From: Anoplolepis gracilipes
Taxonomy: Eukaryota > Arthropoda > Insecta > Hymenoptera > Formicidae
Direction: 5' to 3'
Length of the DNA: 64,000 bases
Assembly: GCF_047496725.1 (NCBI RefSeq)
Contig: NC_132971.1
Span: forward strand, 16,486,001-16,550,000
This document shows positions 24,740-36,869 of the stretch, piece by piece; the first letter of the stretch is position 1, and each line of letters begins with the position of its first letter. The notes under the pieces were generated by a model that made no database searches, was not told the DNA's origin, and saw only the letters and a list, made by a program, of their open reading frames with translations. A program made the position numbers and the translations under genes.

Positions 24740-27270
24740 CTAAGTATATTTAATATCCATATAAAATGTGATATATGTATATGATGAATATATTGCGTAA
24801 TATGTATAAACTATGCTATTCTATTAACTTAGTGGTGTCAAATATTCATTTTAATGCGTATTACCATAATCGCGAAATATTTAATTGTAAGTATAAATAA
24901 TAATTAGTTATTAGCTTTATTAAATGTACAAGCACATTTTAAGAAATGAATTATTTAAGTCTCGTAATATCGCCACTGGCTCAAGACGATGGCAATGTTT
25001 CGTAAGCAAAAGCACGTTAAACTACCGTCCGCACGGAATATATATATTTTACTTAATTTGTGGGTCACGAATCCGAAGGGCTTTTTTTGTGAAGCGGGCA
25101 ACGAAGCGAACGCACCTCAAGAGCTCGTTAAGAATTTCATTCTTAAAATCGGTGGCCACTTATCGGCAGGTGGCTCGCCAGCATCAAATCAGACGCGTTA
25201 CGTTAACTGAATTTAAATTGTCGAGGAGCTGCCGCTGGGCACACCAAGGATTACCATAATTTATGCGCCCTCGCGCCTTCGAATAAGCCACGCTCCGATC
25301 CTGAAGCTCTTTATTATAAATCCAAATCGAGCGCATAATTCCACAAGATATAAACATCTCACGGGAGCAAGAAGGAAATTAGATTATATCCGATGAAAGG
25401 GCGAGTGCGATATTCGTTCCACAAATCCCGTCACTCAATATCCCGACAATATCCTTGCCTAGTCGAGAACCTAAATTATAACCCGGCTAATACATTACAC
25501 ATTTATGTAATATATATTATGTATGTAATATAAACTATATATAAATGTGATATAAAGTAAAATGTTTATTATACGATTAAAATTTATAAATAAAATTCTC
25601 ATATTTATTTATTATGTCCAATAAAGAAGATCAATATGTAATAGAGGAAAGTTAGAATGTTGTTTGAATTATGTGAGTTTTGAAATAAATGTCTATTTGT
25701 CAATTTTCGAAATGTTTTCTTGTTAAACAAATATTCACTTGTATTTTTTTCCGAATGATGTAGAACTACTTTAATATATACTTGCATAGCCACAAGACCT
25801 AAGTTGTCAGTAAAACAGTAATTTATTGAGTAAACACGGCACTAAAACGGTCCGAGATGACACAGTTCCATGTTGTTGTAAGAGAAACTTGCTGAAACAT
25901 AACGGAATAAAATTATTTCACACAACTTTAACAACATCTATTTCAATATTGATCATCACATTGGAAGAGGTGCAAAATATACTCGTTTTTAATCATATTT
26001 CCATTCTAAGACAAACAATTAAGTATTTTTTGCATTTAAATCTAAGCAGCAAATTATATTTTCTTATGTATATTTTTTACTATATTTTTTATAAGAAATT
26101 CTCAAAAAATTACGACAAACGAATTATGTTCGATAATATATCATGAGATACATTAAAAAATTTTTTCAGAATAAATGAATAATTATTTGTAAGAAAAAGG
26201 TAACTGTAGATTTATTGTGCGCTCGCTTATTCGTAGAGACGTCTTCGTTTACATAACAAATGGCTCTAAAGACCATTAAATCCTGTACACAAATTCAAAT
26301 GCGTACAAATGTTGCAAAGCGATTTTTTCAAGGATTTTGCAAGATCAGTAGTTGTTCAGGCATACCGACTATTAAAGTAATTGACTATGAAATATGTTTC
26401 TCAAAGGATCCAATTAAGATCTATTACTCGGAGACCTTTATCACGGCGCAGTAGCAGCGGCCTATTATTGAAGAACCCGACTCATGCTCCCCGACCCGAA
26501 GCTTTTCTCAAACATTCGCGTCATCGTTCTCTCTTGACGATTTATTATCATCGCCAAGACCCGCGCTTGCTTGCCCGCGTCGTCAAGTTCCTCTCCCGAC
26601 ATTCATTATGCACCGTCACCGTGATTCGACCGATGAACTCTTCGCATAAACACGTTCCCCGAGTGTCGTCGCGTACCAGCTGGTCCTGAAAATAAAAATC
26701 AAAGCTGTTTGGAAAGTTACCTGAGCAAAGCAATGTTCGAAGGTAGAAGGAAGAAAAGGTAGTTATTTTAAATCGTCAGATATGTAGGGTCGTGTTTACC
26801 GCATGGTACTAATCGTGATCAGTCAGGGGTGTCGAGTGACTAATGAGGGTTAAAGTCACGATGCTTCTTCACACCGCAAAAAGATGAGAATCTTTGCGCC
26901 TGCGCTTTGCGAGTATATAATATATATTTTTTTTATCCCTTATTTTAAACCAACATCATTAGACGAGATTCAGATTCCCATTAAATAGTTTATCATAGGT
27001 TATTATACTTCATACATAAGATCTGCATTTATATTGCTATAGTTTATAAATTCTTCACAATAAGGCTGGCAATTTTTAATTTAAAAATTAGACGTTCATT
27101 AAGGCGCAATTTAATGATAGTAATATTGATAAGAAGTAATCGTCTTATAATCAAATATTAAATTATTAATTTAATTTGTTTACCAAAATTACATAAACAC
27201 GTTTGACACATTTAATGATCCTCTCACTAGTATTTTAGATAGGTTTGCTCGTACATTAGCATAAATGTCA
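24740..27270. other. Non-coding stretch
   Basis: AT-rich except for islands at about 24960-25480 and 26420-26900. Frames at 24924-25259 (111 codons), 25826-26146 (AT-rich, 106 codons) and 26381-26689 (102 codons) are not recognised. An imperfect AT-rich inverted repeat built on ACATTTATGT/ATAAATGTGA lies at about 25497-25551. Confidence 0.45.
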
Positions 27271-27273
27271 TAA

Positions 27274-27592
27274 CTCTACTGCTTTAACCAAGGTTTATTT
27301 ATAACTTACACGGACATTATCGTTTGCTTTACTTCGTATATATCAAAGTACATCGCCGTAGGGTTCATGTCGTACAAGATGTATCCAGGGATGTGCATAT
27401 ACAGTTTGCGGTGAGGAGGATTCATAAGCAGAGAGTACGACGGGACGATGTTCGACTCTGATATGACGGAAACTCAGACTATCCCGAATATGCACACGTG
27501 GCCTTGCACACATTCAATAGCTTATTCATTCTCATTATTCAGTCTCACACCACAATTTCTTTGTAATATAGATTCATTTATCTCTCAACAGT
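27274..27592. other. Exon-like island (strand unresolved)
   Basis: An isolated moderate-GC patch within AT-rich DNA. Minus strand: from an acceptor-like ATATCAG (ending at 27458) a 148-base open block to a donor-like GTAAGT (27304-27309) reads in part MNPPHRKLYMHIPGYILYDM; read on, the frame ends in TAA two bases into the donor. Plus strand: a frame open from 27274 to a stop near 27592 is broken only once, by a TGA at 27412-27414. The minus reading has the size and both boundaries of an internal exon, but its polypyrimidine tract is weak. I recognise neither peptide. It may be an exon, a decayed coding fragment, or chance. Confidence 0.22.
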
Positions 27593-27599
27593 AAAAATA

Positions 27600-28565
27600 T
27601 CCAAGTATAAAATACTTGCAATGTCATTCTGCGACTACTTTATAGAAACTACTTTCCCATTCAACGAGCAAAGCTATCGTTTAGCATTTGCAAAAGCAAT
27701 TAGCAGATGGAGTTCGAAATAAAGAATATTTGCGCGCAATATTTATCGTCTCATTACGTAGCAACTATTCATAAAATCTTTCGCGTCATTTAATGGACAG
27801 ACATATTTATTTGGAATGGATCAGCAAAAACGACTAGAACGCAAATTAAATCTCTGATAGATAAACTACTCGTGCCCTTAGGGAAACCAGTTTGCTTGTG
27901 CTATTGCATTATATGCTCAACCGCAGAAGCACGCGAGGTTGCATTTTACGTAAAATTGCTGATCGAAGGGCGTACTACATTAAGAGAGCTTTGGTAGCCA
28001 GTGGTCAAAATGAAACGACGAGCCGAGCCTCGAGTATCCATACGGGGATTGTACAGAGGAACGAACAACAAACTCCCGCTCGTCGTTATCACGTTCTCTC
28101 CCTCTATCTAGCTGACCTCCCTCCTCCCCGGGGGCCATTTCTATTTGTCCTTCTGAGAGCCAAACCGTGTCGCAGCTTCCGATGGCACGCGTTCGCCAAC
28201 GTTGGAGAACACGAGCGTCCGGGCTCGAGCGAGTATCGCGCGCGAGCGGAAAGAACAAGGCAGGGAAGAGCGCGCGCACGTCCGTATGTACGTTGTACGT
28301 ACGTAACCCATCTCGTGCCAACCGCCTGTTTTACGGCCGCAGAAATACGCCGCGCGCTTACGACATTACCTGGTAATGCTACGAGGGTCCGTTAAAACCA
28401 CGAAGAGGCATTTAATGCTTATATACAGGGGGCACTGAAAAGCGCGGACAAACAGCCACGAGCTACGCTGGAGTTTGTGATCCTAGCCTGACTTAATCTT
28501 TTCGAGAACAGTCTCAGTTTCATACAAAAATAGGATATCGCGAGTATACAGCAGAGCATAATAGC
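27600..28565. other. Non-coding stretch with CpG island 27.84-28.56 kb
   Basis: A 167-codon plus frame (27892-28395) and a 113-codon minus frame (27980-28321) overlap almost completely. Peptides are Arg/Ala-rich and domain-free. The composition resembles other islands in the window. Confidence 0.45.
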
Positions 28566-28571
28566 AATATA

Positions 28572-29131
28572 GGGTAAACTTGGATAAGATAGCCATAGTT
28601 TTTTAAAATGCAAAAAACATACTTTTATTTTTGATATTTTTTAATAGTGCTTGGCATATTATCTTCATTGAAGCTTAAATTATGTAATATTATCGGAATT
28701 AAAAGGAAAATATTTAATAGAAATTTTATATTATCAAAATAGTACAATATAAGCATTGGCCATCTTACCCAACTTTTAACGAAAAGATGACCATAATATT
28801 TATAAAAAATAGTGAAAACGAAAATAAAAATTACAGGTTATATAACAATTTACATATCTTTATAATATGTCTAACGTCGATAACTTAACTGTAATTTATT
28901 TAACGTTATAACAGTTTTTAATGGACAAATGAAAAACTTTGCAGATAGTCAAAAATAAAAATATGATGTAAAATTCACAATATCGTTATTTCGAATAATG
29001 TATGCACATAAACTACTGTAAATATCGAATATCTTTGATAATGACTAAAAAAGTGCACTATATAGGGATTATTGAAAAAATTACAGCCTATGGCTATCTT
29101 TTTCGTATAGCCATCATACCCTAGTTTACCC
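28572..29131 (-). mobile_element. Non-autonomous TA-flanked DNA element, copy 2
   Basis: Inverted relative to copy 1 at 17453-18097. Ends are GGGTAAACTTGGATAAGATA on the left and, read as reverse complement, GGGTAAACTAGGGTATGATG on the right. TA flanks both ends (28570-28571, 29132-29133). Most of the interior aligns with copy 1, with scattered substitutions and small indels, including an extra block near the right end. It lacks the 114-bp hairpin, so it shows the pre-insertion state. No coding capacity. Confidence 0.85.
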
Positions 29132-29243
29132 TAATTAATTTCTTTGCTCTTCATACAACTAAATGTTTCGACATAATATATATTTTTATGTTAAATAATT
29201 ATATTATGTATAAAAAATAATTATATAATTAAAAAATATATAA

Positions 29244-29252
<9 letters not shown>

Positions 29253-29281
<29 letters not shown>
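29253..29281 (+). repeat. (AT)n microsatellite
   Basis: An AT tract of about 28 bases preceded by an A run and related AATTATATAATT sequence. Confidence 0.9.
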
Positions 29282-29284
<3 letters not shown>

Positions 29285-29289
29285 CTATA

Positions 29290-30230
29290 ATTTTGATTGT
29301 CATATTTTGTTTAATTTGAAATATAATGTATTTGATTTTATATTATTTTCGACAACTGTATTTATACTTCTTTCTACAAATTAGTCAAATCTGAAAAAAA
29401 ATAAAGTAAACCAGAAAAACAAGAGATATTTTTTTAAGCAAGGAAATAAATTATTCTTCCCATCATCATAGAATTGTCCGTGACGAAGGTTATTTATGCC
29501 ACCTCGTATCAATTGGTCGTTTTACGAGCGCGAAGACCTGCCGCGTCTTTACGTCTTACATTACGTAGTAATGTTCCGAAAGGTGTCATAAAACTACGGA
29601 CGGTGTAACGATGCTGTAGAGACAGAACCGATGCGTGTGAGCTGTTAATAACATTTCCTTAAAATAGTTAATCAAATAACAATTCTAAAAATGACATGTT
29701 TACATATGCAAAAGATACAATTTTCTATCGTATATTTCTATATAGTATAGTAAATAACATCAGGAAATTAAAAATTTAATATCATATTTTTATTATAAAA
29801 TTCTCGATAATATGCTATATATTCAATTTTTTATAATTCGTTAAATTCACACGTTAACTTTCACACAAATATAAAGTTCTCCAATTAACCAAGGTCAATA
29901 GCGAATTAGTAATCATTAAACGACAATCATTAAATGCATGTATGAAATATTAATGATATGAGAGTAAAAGAGAATCAATCTCTTTTTCTTTCTCTCGCTC
30001 CTTCTTTCTCTTTCGTACGCTGCTTCGATGAATGACTTGTAAAGGCGTTCCACTCATACATTCAACCAGCCATGCGAATGATTCGCAATCGCGACACGGC
30101 CGTGATTGTCCAATTGAATAATTCATTATCACCTAGCTTTGTCAAAGAATGTACCGATGGTGTCTTCCCCTTTTACCTTCCGCCTTCGTCTCCATCCACT
30201 GCTTTTTTCCTCTTGCCGCTGAAGAACAAC
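29290..30230. other. Non-coding stretch
   Basis: AT-rich with a small GC patch at about 29470-29640 and a C/T-rich run at about 29975-30015. Overlapping short frames on both strands at 29950-30326 are not recognised. Confidence 0.5.
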
Positions 30231-30233
30231 CTA

Positions 30234-30386
30234 CTACCTATCCGCTTTCTCACAAAAACTCGCAAAATTATTGCTTTTTGCCTTTATGTCTTTAAAAGAC
30301 TTTCGAAAAAAGAAATAAACAGATAAAATCGATCCAATCGTGAGAACAAAGATTGTCGACATCACTATAACGAAAGATCTTTCCAT
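30234..30386 (-). CDS. Candidate 50-residue single-span membrane peptide
   Basis: From an ATG at 30386 in the context GAAACAATGG, a good insect initiation context, the minus strand encodes 50 residues. Residues about 4-27 (SFVIVMSTIFVLTIGSILSV then YFFF) form one hydrophobic segment, followed by a basic, polar tail RKSFKDIKAKS. That is the layout of a small single-pass membrane protein. An upstream in-frame ATG at 30431 would give 65 residues, but a TTTTCAG acceptor-like site lies just before the inner start. No family is recognised. AT-rich DNA produces hydrophobic frames by chance, so this is weak. Confidence 0.15.
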   Translation of the reverse strand: MERSFVIVMSTIFVLTIGSILSVYFFFRKSFKDIKAKSNNFASFCEKADR

Positions 30387-30439
30387 TGTTTCCTGAAAAT
30401 GATTTAACGGGTAATCCACCTTTTTGTTCAACTATTCTT

Positions 30440-33400
30440 AATTTTCAACTTTACACTTTTGATCATTTCTTTGACATGCTTATTTTTTTCAAAGTTGATT
30501 TTACATTTTATTTTGTAAATTGATTTTACATCTCCTAAAAAACACAAAATACTTTTAAGTATCTAAATTTTTTTTACCAAATAGTTTTATAGAAAAAATA
30601 TAGAATATTATCAGCCTACATGTCATGCAATTACTTGTATAAATAAAGTAATTAATTAAACATTCATACTTTGTTAACATTAAATAGATATTAAATAAAA
30701 ATATAAAGAAAAAAAGTACTAATTGTAAAAAAAAAAAAGAGAGAAAGAAAGGCAGAAAGATAAATGTCCCGAAGGAAAAGAATAATTTAACGATCTCTGT
30801 TAGTTTTACTTCGCAAACTAATAGCTTCCTGAATAATTGCTGCGCAATTTTTCCACCGTTATCGAGCGAAATAGCCGCCATATTTGCGGCGTGATCGGCG
30901 AAACAGGCTCGGCACCATCTGAGGCTTTCTGAATGACTCATCAGTGCATTGGGAGCATTATCGTGTGCAACCTGGGGCCCCGCCGGTGACTTCCAGCATA
31001 TAATAAATAGCTGTGGCTCTGCCGAGTTACGCTATATTCCCCCTTATAAAATATACTAGGGCACTCAAATTCAAAATAACGAGAGAGCAAATCTAATTCT
31101 CCGTGAATGAAAAAAGTATAATATATATGTCGAGCCAAAACAGTTTATCTTACTTAAAGTGTTATGTAGATTTGATATACCAGTAAAGTACATATCTGGA
31201 GCAAGAAAAATCTGAATTCTTTAAGAACAGTTATTTAATTGAACAAGTTAAGAACAGCAATTATGGGTTTTTATCTACTGATTCAATAACAAATTATAAA
31301 AGCTAAACTGTTTAAAAAGTCAATAAATTTCGAACTGTGTCATATTCTTTCTATAAGCTAATATAAAATTAATATAAAGTTTAAGCCCTTTTAAAACGCC
31401 TCATGTTATTAATTATTAATAAAAATACAGATTGTTTTAAAGTTCTTTGTCTCTTCATTTACATATCTTTTATTGCAACAGTCCCATCTGCATAGCATCA
31501 ATAAAATAATTTATTCAGACATTTATTTATCGAGAAGAATTATTCGTGTTGACGGCCGGTTTGTAACACGCGCGTGATAAAATGCATAATCACGGACGAT
31601 GAGTTCAACCATATGATGCGATCAATTCGCATGGAATTTAACATCTTCGTTCAGCATGGGTCATCAACCATCGTAAAAGTAATCATGTCACTCTAAAGCG
31701 CTGGCACTTTGCGGCTCGTAAAGCCATAAGCGATGAGGCTCATTTGCCATATTATTATGGAACACGAGGCCATGAATATTGACGCGTTCTTTCATTAAGG
31801 ACGTGCCACCGTCCGGTAAATTGACATTTGTACTTTCTACGACAACGTAAATTTTTCTCTTGTCCAGTAAACAATTATACTAATTTCAAAACACATAAAG
31901 TTTGAGAAATTGTTCATAAATGTACTAAAGAATCTTCATAAATAGAAATTCGACATATTTACTTCTCGTTTAGAATATATATTTAAAATATGTGCAAAGT
32001 ACACACAGCGACTAAAGCACGTTCTCAAAAGGTCTTGTAATGTATACAAAATGGTATAACGCGCTATAATTTACACATCCATATGTTTAAGAGCTATCGA
32101 TGACAGTTTGATATCTATAATCCTTTTAAGCATCAGATCAAACTCCCGATCGCTAAAATAATATTTCTCGATGAAAGCCCCGCGCGCGTGATAAAAGTGC
32201 GTATTAATCCTGAGTGATTGATACTAATATGCAAATTTACCGAGTCTGTTTATCATACCATTACGGTACAGTGTCATGAATATTGACGCGCATAACTGGA
32301 GTGGTCTGCGCACGTATAGTGCGTAAGATTACATAATAGCGTATCGTGCGCCTCTCGCTTGGTGGTTCACGGTGATTAAACCGAACTGGCATTCCTCGTG
32401 GAGGAAGCGGTGGTTATTAAGGACGCAACTCACACCTTCCTATCCCTACATCGGAGATAATATCGATACTGCCTTCTCGTTCCGTCCTAGCATTACGAGA
32501 TACTGTTGGCGCTATTTATCTTGACCGGATCCATTACTCGGGATACCCTGGTATGCACGCGGTAACACGAGTAGTTCTGTTCTCGCACTCGCACATGATA
32601 CGCTAGCTCTTTCTTCAAGTACGACCGATAAACAGCAAACAAGTATGTAATCGGTGACAGACGGGGCCTCGAAACGGTCATGGACGTAGAACGTACATCA
32701 TATCACGGTCTCTACAGAATTCTCCTTATTGGTAATATAAATAATACGGCGGATGCATATTTTATCTTAATCGCGCTCGCAGAGAACGTAAATTGGAAAC
32801 GTTAATGCACGGTAATGGCGCATCGGCGTGCTTGTAATCGATATATTAATGTGGCCTAATGCGCGCTCGATATACCAATTTCTCTCTCGCGTACGCTGGC
32901 CAAGGCAATCATTCGTCATGTCTGGGAACGATTAAAACGCAGTTTCTCCAGAGAAATTCACGAAGCGTCTCGTACGGAAAAGGAAGAAGGAGAATTCAGG
33001 TTTCACGTTAATAGTCAGATAGCTTCTAAGGTAAGCGCGAGGACAATCGAGAGAAGCATAGTCTTGCCGATTAGAATCTCCGAAACTTTCTCCGTTGTGA
33101 TAATCACGCCTTCCCGTAACACACACTATTCTCGGTACGTGATACTCGCGCTTATCGCTGCTTCGCGAACCACGAGCTATCGAGTACACAACCACGTGCG
33201 AAGTTTTGGCACAAAGTTTCGCGGCGCTTACGCCTCGATCGGTTCCCTTTCAATTCGCACCCTCCTGGCGACGCAATAGGAGAGATGGGTCGCGTCGCGC
33301 TTTCCGGAATTTCGAAGGAATTCCGTTCGAGGATCTAAACAATATCCCGCGAAGCATCGCGGCTGAAAACGCTATTGGGATTAGAGTGTAGGCGTATCCC

Positions 33401-34140
33401 AACGTAAAGGAGATGCCGGAGGAGTCGGCGGCAGTCGGCGAGAGGCATCTGTTGCGCTTCCATGAGCAACATTTACATAATCGCCAGGCTGCACGGCAAG
33501 GCGAACAGCGGCTTCCCGCCATGCCACCGCCACGTTTTACGAATACAACGAGGCAAGGATCGTACACTCGACATTGTGTGAATCGAACGAGGAGAATCGA
33601 AACGAGGTCTCGGCTCTCCTCCCGTGCTAAACGGATATGACATATGCAAATAAATCCATTGCTACCATTACTGCTAAAGCGACGAAAAGATAAACGTCAC
33701 ATCATCAGAGATATTGTGTTCGATGCGTGAGACGTGAGAGACAACATTCGTAAACCGTAGCAATGTACGCATCGTCTCTTCCCACACAGCTCAACCGTCG
33801 TAGAAATGAACGAAAGTTTACTTGCGCGAAGATAAGATGGGGAAAGTTCGCATGCAATTTCTTAAAAATATTCCTCGTCACCGCTTCCGAGAAAAATTGA
33901 CACACTGATATCAGCATAGACGGGTATTAGATTAAGGAAGAGATGTTCGCCTCATGACGAGATGTCTGTCTATCGAGAACCTCAGATAACAAACGACGCA
34001 TTAAGAATTTTTGAAAAGAAGAATTTCAATGTTTATACGAATCATTATAACTCGCTCGTTTGTACAATATTTTACTACGAAAGAAGAATTGTTGCGTCGT
34101 ACATATATAGTGATTCTTTCACGAAAGGAATGCAGATGAA
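30440..34140. other. Non-coding stretch, mixed islands
   Basis: AT-rich to about 31530; islands from about 32140 to 33950. The 128-codon minus frame at 30555-30941 is mostly AT-rich low-complexity sequence. Frames at 33064-33640 are open in several phases and both strands. An exact 16-base word CATGAATATTGACGCG occurs at 31771 and 32275. Octamer ATTTGCAT sites are at 32229 and 33644. Confidence 0.45.
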
Positions 34141-34141
34141 A

Positions 34142-34212
34142 AAGCTAAGAGCATTCTTTCAAGAGCTAGCATTTCTCTTTTATTAAAAAGCTCTAAAGAA
34201 TGCTCTCGCTTA
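34142..34212 (+). ncRNA. Candidate microRNA-precursor-like hairpin
   Basis: The 5' arm (34143-34168) pairs with the 3' arm (34190-34212) through 4, 12 and 6 base pairs. The longest block is AGAGCATTCTTT with AAAGAATGCTCT. The pairs are separated by a small internal loop (TA opposite C) and a 2-base CA bulge, around a 21-nt terminal loop. Total length of about 71 nt and 22 paired bases resemble animal pre-miRNAs. I do not recognise either arm as a known miRNA. An overlapping 74-codon frame (33962-34186) is not recognised. No expression evidence can be had from sequence alone; the hairpin could also be an old inverted repeat. Confidence 0.3.
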
Positions 34213-34214
34213 AA

Positions 34215-35515
34215 ACAAATACGCACGATTTTGTACAGCTAAATATTTCACATTGCCTTTTGCTATCCGTCGAGATGCGTCTTGGAATCTATAAATTGAA
34301 ACATCGCATCGTCAAAAATATAATTTAACCTTATACTGTAATTTCACATACGTCAAAATATTACATCGTCGTCAACTTTTCTCGTGAGCGCTACAGCTGT
34401 CCGGAATACCACTTCCGTGTCACGTCGCGATAATGAATGAAATTAAGTTCGATCAACGTCGCAGCTTATACATATTCGTATACGTCGTTATAGTATCACG
34501 CTCATGGTTCTGACAGAGACACACAGTAGACGGCAGTGATATGATTTGCATGTCGTAGAGCGCGTCTACCCCAATGCCTGCTAACTTGCTTGCGTCTCGT
34601 TCCTCGCTATAGAACGTTCATGACACACGTATTCGCAATACATGCGTGCACAGTCTTCAAGTTACACCTACGGACTTATAGAGGTGAACGACGTGACGCA
34701 CTGAATACGTAACGATAGCATTTCGTATTAATCGCAACTACTCCGTATCGTACATGCGTCACTTTCTTCAATATTGTTCTGCGTAAAGATTGATTACATT
34801 AAACATAAACTTATAATCGTTAATAGAGACAGATACAGTTGAAAATAATGATAGATATATTATTTCTTAATTTAAGTATTTTCTTAAAAAAGTTTTAAAT
34901 TTCTTGTTGATTTTACTTTTCATATTATCACTTTCACACATTATTTTACACATTAATTTTCTTTTTTCAATACATTCTTTTTAAATTTTTTTCGGGCAAT
35001 TTAATATTTTAATTATGACTATTTTACTGTGCACATTTAATTTAGTTGTATTTTTTAGTGCTGTTCTCCTTGTATATTTTTAAGGATTTGAGTCTAATGT
35101 ATAAATTAATATCATGCAAAAAAAGAATACAGAATATATAAAGCAATTTTTTTTTTGCGAAAGAAATTATAATTAATAAAACTAAAGAAAAATAAAAAGA
35201 TATAGATAAAAGATACCGCAAGTCCGAGTCGAAACTTCGCTCTTATTTTCAATTTTCTATTTCTTTATATTAGATTTTATATTAGATTTTGAAGGATTTG
35301 GATAAGATTTATTTATATAGAATTCGTATTGTATTGAGGTCTTATTTTTCACTCAAATAAGTAGTAGACGAATAGTTTTCCACTTAAAGATTTAAAAGAA
35401 GAGCTTTTAACAAAATAATTAAATATGTAGTTAATAATTAAATAGATTAAACAGTTTCACAATAAGATAATCTGATTGCTTAAAAAATCAAAGTAAATAT
35501 TACAATAATAGATTG
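34215..35515. other. GC-moderate then AT-rich DNA, no gene recognised
   Basis: To about 34780 composition is balanced, with an octamer site at 34544. From 34800 on it is AT-rich with T and A runs. A short tandem of TATATTAGATTTT lies at about 35267-35290. Confidence 0.5.
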
Positions 35516-35517
35516 AA

Positions 35518-35537
35518 CGAGGTCAACGAGGTCAAAG
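35518..35537 (+). promoter_or_regulatory. AGGTCA direct repeat spaced by 3 (DR3-like)
   Basis: Two exact CGAGGTCAA units follow each other, giving AGGTCA-ACG-AGGTCA and then AAGAGG. AGGTCA is the canonical nuclear-receptor half site, and a 3-base spacer is a DR3. In insects such repeats can bind orphan receptors. It stands alone in AT-rich DNA; binding is inferred. Confidence 0.35.
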
Positions 35538-35539
35538 AG

Positions 35540-36840
35540 GAGAAAAATTTCAAGTCAAGAATGTAGAAAGTTTTTTACATATCCGTCATATTAAAAACGG
35601 TAAAAAATTTAAATATCTATATTATATAGTATCTATATTACATATTATCGAGTATCTGTAGCATTATTAAAGTATGTAATTCCAATAAATTACGCATGCG
35701 CACTTTTTCGAACGCTTATCATAATTTATGATGGTTTGCAACCTTAATTTTTATAAAATTATAAAATAAATCGCAGAATTATCTCCTTTAGCAAAAAAAA
35801 TTATCTCTTTTAACAAAAAAAGAACTTGAAAGTTCATATACACTTTGGAAAGGACAAGACTTGTTACAAACACCTGCATGCCGTTTCCGTTATCTCGTGG
35901 TCAGAACTTATGACACTCGACCAATTATAATTTTAAACAAAATACCATATGGGTGGCATATATTTAAACTTTTACGCGAGGCATAAAAGCACCTTCACTG
36001 AAGCTTTTAAAGTTTCTCGGGAGGTTCGACAACATCCCAGGCTACATCCACGGTTGAGTTTTATGAGACTTTTTGTTTCTCCATCATAATCATGTATTAT
36101 CGATCAGTATCGATCAGTATGTGAGGTGATGAAGTCTTGCACAAGAACGAGCCGCTGCCGAAAACAAATTTCCGGTATATTGGCTGGTAAAAGTACGCGA
36201 GAAATTTATGACGATGTAAGCTGCATATTCAAACCCGGTTTTTCATTTCGGCGAAAGAATTTCATGCAAATCAGAGATAGGTCCATACGGTATTTTTCTC
36301 TCATATCATATTCTAATCCTTTTTCATATATCTCATCACAAAAATGAATTTATCCGGTTCTGTTTGCGAAACAAATGAAGAGATCAGCCTTTATACCACA
36401 AATATTCTAGACAGTGGGTTTTTGGGGATTTTTTAAATTAAAATTCTACATTTTTATTTAATTGATAGAAAAGAATAGGATATGACGAAAATTCATTTTA
36501 GAAATATTTATCTTAATAACTCTATTAGCCATTTATACATTTTAGACATATTTACTTTTATAACTTCTATGACAATGTCATATTTATAATTTCTGTTGAA
36601 TGGCGTTGAAAATAGACTAACATTTTTTTAATTGTAGAGGCAAAATTATTATAGAATAATATAGTGGCAATGGACTTTGCGAATATGTCAAATTCTATTA
36701 ACAACTTGCGGGTACTTTAGAGTAATAGAGAACTAGCGTCTCATATAATTAAGGTTACTGTTGGTACAAAATCAAATTTTAGTCAAGTTTCATTGAACCG
36801 TGCAGAATCCTCGCGATTACAAATTTCAGACACAGTCGTA
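35540..36840. other. Non-coding AT-rich stretch
   Basis: Mostly AT-rich with a moderate patch at 35860-36080. A tandem ATCGATCAGT x2 is at about 36098-36120. A 73-codon frame (36126-36347) is not recognised. An octamer site lies at 36264. Confidence 0.5.
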
Positions 36841-36841
36841 T

Positions 36842-36867
36842 TCCGGAATCGGTAAATCCGGAATCGG
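36842..36867 (+). repeat. 11-bp direct repeat TCCGGAATCGG x2
   Basis: Two exact copies at 36842-36852 and 36857-36867 separated by four bases. TCCGGA is palindromic. No further copies noticed. Confidence 0.8.
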
Positions 36868-36869
36868 AT

